Shown here: positions 1 to 9,952 of the stretch, piece by piece | Numbering within the stretch: the first letter of the stretch is position 1 | Layout: the number at the start of each line of letters is the position of its first letter | Notes under the pieces: model-generated | What the model was told of the DNA's origin: nothing | Seen by the model: the letters and a program-made list of their open reading frames with translations, nothing else | The model's database searches: none | Made by a program: the position numbers and the translations under genes | NCBI GenBank assembly: GCA_037176885.1 | Contig: JAWWNJ010000078.1 | Coordinates: 1,054,001-1,118,000, forward strand | Length of the DNA: 64,000 nt | Source: Favolaschia claudopus | Taxonomy: Eukaryota; Basidiomycota; Agaricomycetes; Agaricales; Mycenaceae | Direction: 5' to 3'

Positions 1-119
1 TCTCCGTGGCGTCGATGTCGATCCGTTCGAGCGGTAAAGCACCATCTTTGACGAGAATAGGCCCAAAGTATTCGTCACAGATGATGAATGAGCATTTGGC
101 TTCTCTGGCCTCGGGCATT
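1..119 (-). CDS. Partial ORF at left window edge, unrecognised
   Basis: Reading the minus strand from an ATG at 119, the frame stays open for 39 codons to the window edge (begins MPEAREAKCSFIICDEYFGP). The composition looks protein-like, but I recognise no family, and a 39-codon open frame can arise by chance. It could be the first exon of a gene lying left of the window. Confidence 0.22.
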
Positions 120-199
120 GGACGTTGATTGGACGACGAGCAGCGGCGATGATGAAGTCAAGAGAGAAGATCAACAAACATCACGTGTGGATTCGCGCT

Positions 200-545
200 G
201 TCAATCAAGTTACGGCACCCGGTCTGAACAAGTTGCCGTCGTTGAGCGGTTGGTACTTACATTTTAGCGTTGTCAGCCTCAAAAAATTGTTGCTGGCTAG
301 AGTTGTAGTCCGGAAACTTGTACCTAACTTAGTTGCTACCTAGGGAAGTTGTAGTTGCTTGCCTACCCTTCCAATGTTGTCAACCTGACATTTCGCAGTT
401 GTCACCTTGGAAAGTTGTAATCTCAAATGTTGCGCTCCATCCAAGTTGTGGTCAAGTCGGTTGTGTGCCCTCAAAGTTGTTAACCCTTTGAGTTGCCAAT
501 ATTTTGTCTTCAAAATGTCCTAGTTGCTGCTAATTTACTCAAAAA
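200..545. repeat. GTTG-rich quasi-periodic motif field
   Basis: GTTG, often as AAGTTGT or AGTTGC, recurs about every 10-20 bases over roughly 340 bp without a fixed unit length. It is not a simple microsatellite and shows no long ORF. I read it as a degenerate short-motif repeat; function unknown. Confidence 0.5.
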
Positions 546-664
546 AAGGTCAAGTTGTCGATTTTGAATTTTTATACAGTATATGTGCCATATCGTACGG
601 CGGTCTTGAGTTCGATTCCGGCTGGAGTCACTTGAGTTGGGTGGTTATTTCTTTGCTTTGCAGC

Positions 665-870
665 GCTCTGATTTCATGATATTTTGTTCTGAAATACTTG
701 ATAAAACATCATGAAAAAACGTCATGAAGAGCCCCATAATCATCATGAAAACATACTTTCAATTCATGATGTTTCGTTAGCAATTTCCAGGCGATTCATC
801 ATGAATTCCTGGACATAATGTTAGGATTTTCATGGCCAACAACATCATGAATTTCATGACCCTTCCTTTG
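665..870. repeat. TCATGA palindrome cluster
   Basis: The palindrome TCATGA occurs about eight times in roughly 200 bp, mostly extended to CATCATGAA or its complement TTCATGATG. Both orientations are mixed, so the stretch can form many small hairpins. It ends exactly where the gypsy reading frame begins, so it either truncated the retroelement or is the flank of a truncating insertion. Confidence 0.6.
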
Positions 871-874
871 CACA

Positions 875-2466
875 GTGTACCCAGAATATGCGCGCACAAG
901 ACGTTCTTTTCCCGAGGACCCGTTGAAAACACTCCCAAAATTGCCGAGTCATCCTCCTGAATTTGTTCCGACGGAAAAGCTCACCCGGGAACGACTTGAA
1001 TCACTGGAAGTGAATAAAAATGGCTTCCTCACCCCCGAAGAACAGAAACTCTTTGAACATATAATGTTTCTAAATCAACATGCACTCGCCTTCGAGGAAA
1101 CCGACCGTGGGACATTCCGGGAAGACTACTTCTCTCCCTACATTTATCCGGTCGTTGAACACACACCTTGGGTATTCAAAAATATTCCGATTCCCCCGGG
1201 AATAATGGACAAGGTTATTGAACTGCTCAAAGTCAAGATGGGACATGGGGTATATGAGAACTCCCAAAGCGCCTATCGATCTCGCTGGTTCTGTGTGTTG
1301 AAGAAGAATGGTTCATTGCGCCTTGTGCATGATCTTCAACCATTGAACAAAGTTTCCGTTCGCGACGCAGGAGTGCCTCCAATTCTCGACGAATTTGTTC
1401 AGCCATACGCAGGCTGTCAAGTTTTCACCGTCTTTGATCTGTTCTGGGGATTCGATGCCCGAAAGGTCGATCCCAAGAGCCGTGATCTCACAGCATTCAT
1501 GACACCATTGGGATTGCTTCGCCTAACCTGCCTTCCAATGGGATTCACAAACTCTCCCTCCGAGTTTCAACAGTGCATGGTATTTCTTCTTCAAGATGAG
1601 ATACCTAACACCGCAAATATTTTCATTGATGATTTGCCCATCAAAGGAGCAACCACTCAATACCCTGACGCCAACGGGAATCCTGAAGTTCTTGCAGAGA
1701 ATCCAGGGATTCGCCGCTTCATCTGGGAACATGCTTGTGATGTTCATCGAATCATGCATCGAATTGGCCATGCTGGCGAAACATTTTCGGCAAAGAAATC
1801 ACAAATCGCTCGTCCTGAGGTCCTGACTGTCGGACAAATATGTAACCAGACAGGCCGCTTGCCTGATCCTGATCGAGTTGATAAAATCCTCAACTGGCCT
1901 ACATTGAAGGATTCAAAATCTGCACGTCGCTTCCTCGGACTCTGCGGCGGAGTACGAAATTGGATCGAGGGGTACTCGACTTTGGTCAAACCAATATCGC
2001 AATTATTTCACAAGGCCGCCGAATTTATCTGGGGACCCGCCCAGGAATCTGCATTTGCCAGAATCAAGCACCTTGTCACGACAGCTCCGGCTCTTGTCAA
2101 TATTGACTATTTCTGTGACCGAAGAATATTCCTTTCCGTCGATTCCAGCAATCGAGGTACGGGATTTGTACTCTCCCAAGAAGACTCAGACGGCAGAAGA
2201 CGACCCGCTCGTTATGGTTCGTTGCCCTTCAACGAGCGGGAAAGTCGTTACTCGCAACCGAAACTCGAACTTTATGGACTCTATCGAGCTCTGCAACATT
2301 GGCGCCTCTATCTATTCGGTATCAAGAAGCTGAATATTGAGGTAGATGCAAAATACATCAAAGGAATGTTGAACGCGCCCGACTTGCAACCCAATGCTGC
2401 CATCAACCGTTGGATTCAAGGAATTCTTCTGTTTGATTTCGACCTTATACATGTCCCTGGCAAAAC
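875..2466 (+). pseudogene. Ty3/gypsy pol, RT and RNase H part (5'-truncated, split by insertion)
   Basis: This is the reverse transcriptase and RNase H part of a Ty3/gypsy polyprotein, which copies element RNA into DNA. The 531 codons visible hold an RT palm with FIDD as the YxDD-box equivalent near residue 250, and an LPMGFTNSP motif before it. A Ty3-type RNase H follows, with D near residue 422 (SVDSS), E near 464 (KLELYGL) and D near 489 (IEVDA). The frame opens at a GTG, so there is no true start here: gag and protease are missing and the left end meets the TCATGA cluster. The frame stops being element sequence at 2467, where the composite insertion begins. The same pol resumes at 6672 in the linker before the integrase. 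Apart from the truncation and insertion it has no internal stop. Confidence 0.92.
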
Positions 2467-2593
2467 TGTAACAACAGGCGAAAATGGAACATGCGGGAGT
2501 CGCACCCGCATAACCGTTAGACTATCTGTCCCTTCGTCTCACGTCCGTTTCTGGGTCCAAGTTACCCCAGTTCCATTTTCGCCTGTTGTTACA
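2467..2593. repeat. Left terminal inverted repeat of composite element
   Basis: The first 106 bp are the reverse complement of the last 106 bp of the 230-bp unit. They are followed at once by the last 24 bp of that unit in direct orientation. The 127-bp block is therefore itself bounded by 24-bp inverted repeats (TGTAACAACAGGCG... and its complement), giving a small element-like unit at the left end. Confidence 0.85.
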
Positions 2594-3083
2594 TTTGGTG
2601 GAACATCAGTGAGTCGTGTTCGACTCCCGCAGCTGGCATAAGTTTGCCGAGCTTCCGCAGAACCTCGGCAGGAGGGCGGATGTAACGAATCGGCACGTTA
2701 CAGCGGTCACGTGGCCGAACTGGGGTAACTTGGACCCAGAAACGGACGTGAGACGAAGGGACAGATAGTCTAACAGTTATGCGGGTGCGACTCCCGCATG
2801 TTCCATTTTCGCCTGTTGTTACATTTGGTGGAACATCAGTGAGTCGTGTTCGACTCCCGCAGCTGGCATAAGTTTGCCGAGCTTCCGCAGAACCTCGGCA
2901 GGAGGGCGGATGTAACGAATCGGCACGTTACAGCGGTCACGTGGCCGAACTGGGGTAACTTGGACCCAGAAACGGACGTGAGACGAAGGGACAGATAGTC
3001 TAACGGTTATGCGGGTGCGACTCCCGCATGTTCCATTTTCGCCTGTTGTTACATTTGGTGGAACATCAGTGAGTCGTGTTCGA
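2594..3083 (+). repeat. 230-bp tandem repeat array, left block
   Basis: Two full 230-bp units (2594-2823 and 2824-3053) and the first about 30 bp of a third lie head to tail and are nearly identical (one visible difference, CAGTTA versus CGGTTA). Each unit ends GTTGTTACA. The third copy breaks at 3083, where gypsy integrase sequence starts. The near identity implies recent amplification. Confidence 0.9.
2758..2805 (+). other. tRNA-like motif in 230-bp unit (no anticodon arm)
   Basis: A 48-bp segment can fold as a shortened tRNA. GGGACA at the 5' end pairs with TGTTCC at the 3' end, TAGTCTAACGG resembles a Pol III A box, and GCGGG-TGCGACT-CCCGC is a perfect 5-bp T-stem with a 7-nt loop and B-box character. 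It ends in CCA. There is no room for an anticodon arm. Further copies lie at 2988-3035, 6371-6418 and 6601-6648, and inverted at 2485-2532. It may be an internal Pol III promoter or a tRNA mimic; expression is not shown. Confidence 0.4.
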
Positions 3084-5723
3084 TTTGACAGCGGTGATCA
3101 AACTTTGATCCCGGAAGCAAATCCGGCATCAACGGAATCTTTTCTTCCGTCTTCTACCTCTGACGAGCCTCCGCCTCTCGAGCCGTCGACTCCTCGTCCA
3201 CCTACACTCTCGGAACTTGAACAACAAATCAAGGACATGGATCCTTCAATATTCCCTGTGATCTCTGGAGGGACTGACGGCCTTGATCTGGTCAAGTTTT
3301 TGCAAAATAAATACGGCGAAGATTCCTTCTTCAAAGATATTCTGGCGACTCCGAAAGCTTTCAAGAACTTTGAAGTATCGGATGGCTTGATTTTCCTATG
3401 TGAACACGACCGCAAGGTGCTCTGTATTCCTCATCTGAAGTACAAAGGCCGAAACATCCGGGAAATAATTATCTCGGAAGCACACTCCGTTTTGGCGCAT
3501 CTAGGGCCTCGCAAGACCACCGATTATCTTCGGGAATATGTCTGGTGGAAGGACCTAGTTCCCGACACGCAGATTTATTGTGATGCGTGCAAAACTTGCA
3601 AGCGCAGTAAGCCGAACAATCAAAAACCTTATGGGTTACTTCACTCACTCAATCCTCCTACTCAGCCTTGGGAGACGATTGGAGTAGACTTCGTGGGACC
3701 TTTACCCGAGTCTAAGAACCGCGATAGCGTGTTCAACTCAATTACCGTTGTAATCTGTTTATTAACAGGAATGGTACATATTATTCCCAGTCGAATCAAC
3801 TACACTGCGAAGCAAATGGCTGAACTGATGTTTGAGAACGTGTACAAACTGCACGGGCTCCCAAAATCCATCGTGAGTGATCGTGATGTTCTTTTTACTA
3901 GCAATTTCTGGCAACGACTTCACCAATTAATTGGTACGAAGCTTCGTATGTCCAGCGCATATCATCCTGAGACGGATGGAAGCACGGAACGGGCCAACCG
4001 TACCGTGACGCAAATGATTCGTCAATGTATTGGCGAAAAACAGAAGGATTGGGTTTCTAAGTTACCCGCAGTTGAGTTCGCTTTGAATTCCGCTCGGTCT
4101 GAAACTACAGGCTATACTCCATTCTTCTTGAATACCGGGCGGATGCCTAGGTCATTAATCTGGGACTCAGATCGCACCCGTGAGTTTCCTGGCATTGCTC
4201 ATTTTGCTCTGCAACGCAGATTGGCAATTATGGCTGCACACGACGCAGTTCTCGCTGCCAGGGTTAAGCAAACTCGGAATGCTAATCGCCGTAGGCAAGC
4301 CTCACCATTTTCTCAAGGAGATTTGGTCTATCTCTCCACGAAGAATCTTAAGTTTGAGAAGGGTTTGGCGCGCAAACTCATTCCCAAATTCGTTGGGCCT
4401 TACCTTATTATCCGAGACTTCGGTAATAATTCGTTTCAGATTGAGCTTCCGTCAAATATGAAACAGCGCGGAATTCACGATGTTTTTCATGCATCTCTGC
4501 TTCGGATTCATGTCCCAAATGACGACCGGCGCTTCCCGGGAAGGTTGGAAACTCAGTTGGATGTCTCTACAAATGCAACAACCCATGAATGGGCTATTGA
4601 TAAGATTGTTGGTCATTCTGGACGACGCGCTTACGCCGTCTTTGAGATTCAGTGGCAGTCTGGGGATAGGACTTGGATGCCATATTCACAGGCGAGTCAT
4701 CTCACCGCTTTGCTGGATTATTTTGAATCTCTCGGAGTGTCAGATATTTCTGAACTCCCGCGCGGGTCTGGCAAACTACCCGAGGAAGACATTGACGTCT
4801 TCTCAGCGGATATTGTTTTGATTCAGGCGGATCAGAAGATTGTCTCAAACCAGAGAGTATATATAAACTCTCTGGATTTGTTCATTGAACTCAACCCCGA
4901 GTTCTCCTCTACATCTTACTCATCCTCTGCTTCCTCAACCGTCATTCCATCCCTCGCCATGCCCAACCATAAACACTCCAACAAATCCTCTTCCTCTCCC
5001 ACCCAGTCATCCAGCTTCCGCGTCAACGGTGTCCTTCGCAATGACATCGTCGCCCTCGACAAGTTCCTCGAGTTTAATAACTCGCACTGGCTCCAGCACA
5101 TTGATGACCACACCTTCCTCCTTCGCGACCCGGACCTCGAAACCAGCCACATTGTTCCCGCGATCCTTGTCCGCGTCTACATCCTTTTCAACTACCTCCT
5201 TAACGACCCCGCCCATCGCCTCAAGGACATGCCTTGGGGCTATGTCGACTTCGCTCGCATTCTCAACGCCAACTGCGCGTCTGGCGAGAAATGGGCTTAC
5301 TACGACATCGACTCCGGTCGCACCCTCTGGTATCCCGACCACCATCTTCCTTCCATTGTCGCCTACCTCGTTCGCGAGAGCGATCTTGCCGAGGCTCCAC
5401 CTGCCGGGCAGGTCCTTGTCTCCCAGGCGCGTTGGGACCGTTTGACGGAGATGGACATGCGCCGTCAGGATAACCGTGAGCGTGCGAAGGCCGAGGGGCG
5501 TGTTAAGAAGCAGCAGCGGGATGCTCCGGAGTACGAGAAGGCTGCAGCTATGGCTCAGCGCTTGGCGTTGAAGGCTCGTATGGAGGAGGAGAAGAAGGAG
5601 CGAGAGGAGTTGGATGCTCGGATCGAGGCTGAGTTGGCTTCTGATAAGGCCGCTGCTGAGAAAGCTGCCGCCGAGAAGCGCGCTGGACCGTCCGCGGGAG
5701 GTTCTGATGAGATGCAAACTTAG
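3084..5723 (+). pseudogene. Nested Ty3/gypsy integrase fragment with chromodomain and long C-terminal tail
   Basis: Integrase inserts retroelement cDNA into chromosomes. This fragment starts in the linker before integrase (FDSGDQTLIP...). It carries an HHCC zinc finger (HSVLAHLG ... CDACKTC), a DDE core with D in GVDFVGP, D in VSDRD and E in TDGSTERAN, and a chromodomain-like segment ending in a WMPYSQASHL region. A tail of about 260 residues follows, rich in S, then A, E and K, ending with a charged coiled-coil-like stretch. The first 25 residues of the open frame at 3009-3083 come from the 230-bp repeat, so that start is artificial. Gag, protease, RT and RNase H are absent. The coding part is unbroken. 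A different gypsy lineage from the host element: the integrases diverge strongly, and only this one has a chromodomain. Confidence 0.88.
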
Positions 5724-6366
5724 ATTGAGGTTGCCGACGCGTCAACCTGGAGGGCACGTACCATCCACCTCCCGCTCCGTACATTACTTTGCGCTCATGT
5801 ATGATCTCATTCCGCCAAGGGGCACCCATCCTTAAAATCTTGGACACGAGGTCGGAAAACTGACTTAAGGCTCGGTCGAGGCCCACCCCCCATACGTAAG
5901 TGTTACATAATCCCCAAAACGGGTAATTCCCATCAAAAACTGAGAAAATTTGTCCAAGTTTTGCCGGGATTTGGATTGTACCAGCACACTTCGGGGACGC
6001 TTTGGTGCTCAAACATGTTATCCCACACAATTTTGCCTCCCAGCTGGTCAAAAGTTGCCGTTCGGGTCTGGTCGTGGGATACATAATATATTATGTAATC
6101 AAATATTTTCTGTTACCTTTTTTTTTGACCTTCGGAAACGCGTTTTTAGACCAATCAGAGGCTGGGTCGGAAAAGTGAAATAAGGTACTTCAGACCCCCA
6201 CCCCCCTCTAACCCCGTGTCTCGGGTTTTGCCGGTGGGTGCCCCTTGCATTCCGCCTTGTCTTGATTCTTAGTCTACTTTAAATACTGTCTTGTACTTTA
6301 TCTTACACTTTGGTGAATCTAGAACTTACAACAGTCAAAAAAAAAAACAAAAAAAAAAAACAAAAA
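5724..6366 (+). other. 3' untranslated region and A-rich tail of nested gypsy fragment
   Basis: About 610 bp without a long ORF follow the stop codon, ending at 6337-6366 in A runs broken by single C residues. Repeat-array sequence resumes at about 6367 (shared CGAAGG). A 5'-truncated coding part with a 3' A tail is the signature of a transcript inserted by LINE-type target-primed reverse transcription, rather than by its own integrase. This mechanism is inferred; no clear target duplication is visible. Confidence 0.6.
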
Positions 6367-6666
6367 CGAAGGTACAGATAGTCTAACGGTTATGCGGGTG
6401 CGACTCCCGCATGTTCCATTTTCGCCTGTTGTTACATTTGGTGGAACATCAGTGAGTCGTGTTCGACTCCCGCAGCTGGCATAAGTTTGCCGAGCTTCCG
6501 CAGAACCTCGGCAGGAGGGCGGATGTAACGAATCGGCACGTTACAGCGGTCACGTGGCCGAACTGGGGTAACTTGGACCCAGAAACGGACGTGAGACGAA
6601 GGGACAGATAGTCTAACGGTTATGCGGGTGCGACTCCCGCATGTTCCATTTTCGCCTGTTGTTACA
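6367..6666 (+). repeat. 230-bp repeat, right block and right terminal repeat
   Basis: The last about 60 bp of one unit (to 6436) are followed by a full 230-bp unit (6437-6666). The final 106 bp form the right terminal inverted repeat. Spacing and sequence match the left block exactly, so the gypsy fragment sits inside a once-continuous array, with part of a unit missing at the junction. Confidence 0.9.
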
Positions 6667-6671
6667 AAAAC

Positions 6672-8310
6672 ATTCCATGCTCCCGACGCCCTTTCCCGAC
6701 GTGAACTCGGAGAGGGAGAAGAAGTTATTGACCATGACGATTCATGGCTTGATGAAATCTCTCTCCTTGCAAACATCACTGAAACTCCTCTTCTCCGCTT
6801 TCTCTCATTCTATGTCCAATATACAGATCCGGCTCATACACCCCTATGCTTCCCTACTGCCTATGCCTACACCAATCACATCTCTCCACCTCTATCTCCG
6901 TTCGATTCTGTTCTATTTGACATCCGACACTTTCTGATCACACTCCAACTTCCTACATTCCCCCAACCTGACTCAGCTCGCCAACTCCAAGCCCAACAAC
7001 GATTCTTGAAGAAGGCTTCCGAATATTTCATGAAGGATAACCAGATGTTCAAACGAAATGGGGATAAGATGTCATTACTTGTTGTCTTTGAACCAGACCG
7101 TCGCACAAGCATCATGACCCAGGCTCATGAAATGCTGGGACACCGAGGTATTTTACCGACACTTGAAACCATCCGACTACGCTTCTTTTGGCCGCACATG
7201 GAGATTGGAATTCGAAAGCACATTCGATCCTGCCATGAATGTCAGGTTCGCACCCGAATAGCATTACAGGTTCCTCTCACAATCACTGTCCCGACAACCG
7301 TATTCGCCAAAATTTATGTGGATGTCATGTTCATGCCTACTGCGCGTGGATTTCGCTACATTGTGGCAGCAGAAGATGATCTATCTGGAGTCACTGAAGC
7401 CCGCGCCTTGCGCCGTGCTACAGCTCAGTCGCTCGCCAAGTTCTTCTGGGAAGAAATTTATTGCCGGTATGGAGTCGTGATGGAAGTTACTACCGACAAT
7501 GGATCCGAGGTCAAAGAGGCTTTTGCGCACCTAATGGTCACCCTCGGAGTCCCGCATGTCAAAATCTCCCCATACAATTCACGTGCCAATGGTGTTGTTG
7601 AACGCGGACATTTCATCCTCCGGGAGTCTATTGTCAAAGCCTGTGCAGGAAATATAAATCAATGGCCTCTCAAGCTTGCAGCCGCCGTCTTTGCAGACCG
7701 AGTAACGTTTCGACGTGCTACAGGACAAACCCCGTACTTCACGCTCCACGGATTCCACCCCATTCTACCGTTTGACCTGACTGAATCAACCTTCATGGTT
7801 GAAGGGTGGAAAACCCATATGAGTCCCTCCGATTTACTTGCCCTCCGCATCCGTCAAATCGAGAAACGACCTGAAGATATCAGAAATGCAGCTGAACGCC
7901 TTCATGCAAGCCGTATACATTCAAAAGCCGAATTCGAGCGCAGATATCACGCACGATTCTATCGAGAAGTTTACCTCCCAGACGAACTCGTATTGGTTCG
8001 AAACTCGAGAATATCCAAGGACTTGGGACGCAATTGCAAGTCAAAAGCGAAATGGCTTGGACCGTACGCAGTTGTTCGACGCACTACAGGTGGCTCGTAT
8101 GTCCTTCGGGAACTCTCCGGAGCACTCAGCATTCAAGGAATTGCCGCGACTCGACTTCTCCCCTACATTTCTCGCGATGATCCACGACTCACCGAACTTG
8201 CCAAAGGATTTCCTGCAGACGACAGGATGGAAGTTAAAGATCCAGAAAACTCCTCTCTATCTGATTCCGAAGGCGAAGATCTCGAGGAAATGGATGAAGA
8301 TGATCTTTGA
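6672..8310 (+). pseudogene. Ty3/gypsy pol, integrase part of the outer element
   Basis: This is the continuation of the pol at 875-2466, starting with the conserved linker HAPDALSRR. It contains an HHCC finger (HEMLGHRG ... CHECQ) and an integrase core with D in YVDVMF, D in TTDNGSE and E in NGVVERGH. The DNA-binding C-terminal part runs to DLEEMDEDDL, then stop. No stop or frameshift is seen in this part. The 45 nt upstream in the same frame (from 6622) belong to the inserted repeat and are not element coding. The element as a whole cannot be functional, because its 5' end is missing and it is split by 4.2 kb. Confidence 0.9.
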
Positions 8311-9110
8311 TTTTCTCCTTACAGCGTCGAAAAATCCTTTCCTCTGCGGCTTCATTTTGTTTGCTCATTCGCACAAAATCACCACCTTCGAGCAGACCAG
8401 GGACGGTCTGAATTTGCTGTTCCCCGCGGATGTGACACCAAATACTTGGTTTTCCATTAGGCTCCATTCGGCTGTCGTCATTTAGCGGCATTTAGCGTCA
8501 CTTTGGAGCACTTCATAAAAATTCCCTGCCAAAATTTGGGTGAGAGATGCTCCGAAATGACGTCAAGTGCTCCGAAATGACGCTACCGAATGGAGCCTAA
8601 GGTTAATCACCCATTTCCCCCTCGACTTCTACTTCGGTTGATATTCAAAACCTGGATTCTCCAACGCGTACACCCCGACTCACAGAATTGCCAAACGTGA
8701 CCGCGCCGGCAAATTTACCTTTTCAACCAAGGTTACGGGAGAATTCCCACGAGCCCGAGATGGCCGAGTACAAGAAATCTCGCAGCGCGTACCTCCACAG
8801 TGGCAAGATCCAACAATTTAGACACTCCGAGATTCCGTCGCGCCGATTTCGGCCAACCAACCTCATGACCACACTGGCACGTGATCGCCCCACGATCGTG
8901 TCACTCACGCCAAGCGGTAGTGCGCCACCGACAACCCCGTTTGGAGAAACACAGCCCCTCGTTGCGGGAATCATTGCAGAGAGTTTGAAGGATCAAGGGC
9001 AGCCGAATGATTACCAATTAGTGATACAGTCAATGTACTGCTAGACTCCGACATGGGCCGATAAACGGCCCGCAGTGAGGATAATGGAATATTGATTGAT
9101 TGATTGATTG
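8311..9110 (+). other. 3' region of outer gypsy element
   Basis: This holds no recognised domain. A 118-codon open stretch at 8688-9044 (rich in P, R and S) may be the decayed end of the polyprotein or its 3' region. Parts of 8836-9035 reappear at 55735-56013, so this is repeated element sequence and not unique DNA. It ends in an (ATTG)n run at 9091-9111. Confidence 0.5.
8457..8601. mobile_element. 145-bp foldback MITE
   Basis: Ends TTAGGCTCCATTCGG and its exact complement bound 145 bp. A second inner arm pair (AGCGTCA...GGAGCACTT and complement) makes almost the whole element a hairpin. It lies in the 3' region of the outer gypsy element. I could not define a target duplication. Confidence 0.8.
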
Positions 9111-9111
9111 A
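9091..9111. repeat. (ATTG)5 microsatellite
   Basis: Five consecutive ATTG units close the gypsy 3' region. Confidence 0.9.
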
Positions 9112-9612
9112 GATCCAGGAGAACAATAAGGCGTACAGCCTTCAATACGCAGAATCACGCCATTTTCCAAGTATAGTAACCCCGTCTTATTGTTCTTCGG
9201 CTTCACAGCCTTGTTTTCTTGTTTCGGCAACCATTATTTTGCCCTTCTCATTGTAGCATTATTGTCTGCTGTGCTAGCCTCCGAACAGTATAAATAGAGG
9301 TACCTAGTTACAGTAGAAGAGGTCCGATCCATGTACATTTGATCCCCACTTTTGCTTCCTTCGCGGTGTAATTAATTCAATCCAATTGATTGTGCACCTA
9401 AAGAATCTGCCTGATCAACCCTTTTCTTTTCTTATCGCCCTCCGGTCCTCGTAAAGACCGAGACCATCAGTATTGTCTAGTATTTCACCTAAACGTACTG
9501 ACTTCTTGATTTTAAGCCTCAACAACATTTCGGTGGAAGTTTACGTCCAGCGCGTAAATTCCTCAAAAGCGAAATCAAGACTCGTAGGGACTCAGGATCT
9601 TCAAAACAGCTA
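9112..9612. other. Non-coding stretch, possible LTR promoter
   Basis: There is no convincing ORF. A good TATA box, TATAAATA at 9289-9296, precedes pyrimidine-rich DNA, as expected in an LTR U3-R region, and its position just 3' of the gypsy element fits a 3' LTR. LTR borders could not be found, since the 5' LTR is absent. Confidence 0.3.
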
Positions 9613-9846
9613 CTGTACTATTTCGACCGTAGATTCAATGGGTTTGAGGTGTGACACTTCATCTTCACTTTTGCCATCATTCAGCAGTGATTGAATTGCC
9701 TTTTAGGGAGATTTTGCGCGTTTTTCCGATCAATTTTTGATGGGAAATGGCCCCAAAACGCGCTGTGACATGTTACGAAAATAAGATAGATTCAATTCAG
9801 GTCCCTCTGTGACCTGTGACTTGAATCTACGGTCGAAATACTACAG
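9613..9846. mobile_element. 234-bp MITE, TA-flanked, CTGTACTATTTCGACC family
   Basis: Terminal inverted repeats of about 28 bp begin CTGTACTATTTCGACC, and both ends are flanked by TA (9611-9612 and 9847-9848). This is the Tc1/mariner-type target duplication. The interior has no ORF. The same family member at 13330-13525 shares ends and internal words such as GTGACCTGTGAC. Confidence 0.88.
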
Positions 9847-9952
9847 TATCTGTGTCGTTCTACCGTGCAACGGAGTATAATCGACATAGGAGCCCGCTCA
9901 TTCACGTATTGTGATAAACGATACATCTAATCGATACGTGAAAGTAGTTATT

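Larger units (their letters stand above)
2462..6671. mobile_element. Composite inverted-repeat insertion with 5-bp target duplication AAAAC
   Basis: Sequence 2467-6666 interrupts the gypsy pol and is flanked by AAAAC on both sides (2462-2466 and 6667-6671). Removing it with one AAAAC rejoins the pol linker in frame. It starts TGTAAC and ends GTTACA, and its outer 106 bp are inverted copies of each other (2467-2572 and 6561-6666). TG...CA ends with a 5-bp duplication resemble an LTR element; the long inverted ends resemble a foldback or TIR transposon. Inside are 230-bp direct repeats and a second gypsy fragment. No integrase or transposase of its own is evident, so it was probably mobilised in trans. 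Confidence 0.85.

Noticed and set aside
590..650. B-box-like GAGTTCGATTCCGG suggesting a tRNA gene
   Set aside because: No matching acceptor stem, D-arm or anticodon arm can be placed around it; at most a tRNA-derived SINE scrap.
4885..5717. Long ORFs in other frames over the C-terminal part of the nested gypsy ORF (186 and 236 codons)
   Set aside because: They are shadows of a GC-biased coding frame and lack any motif.
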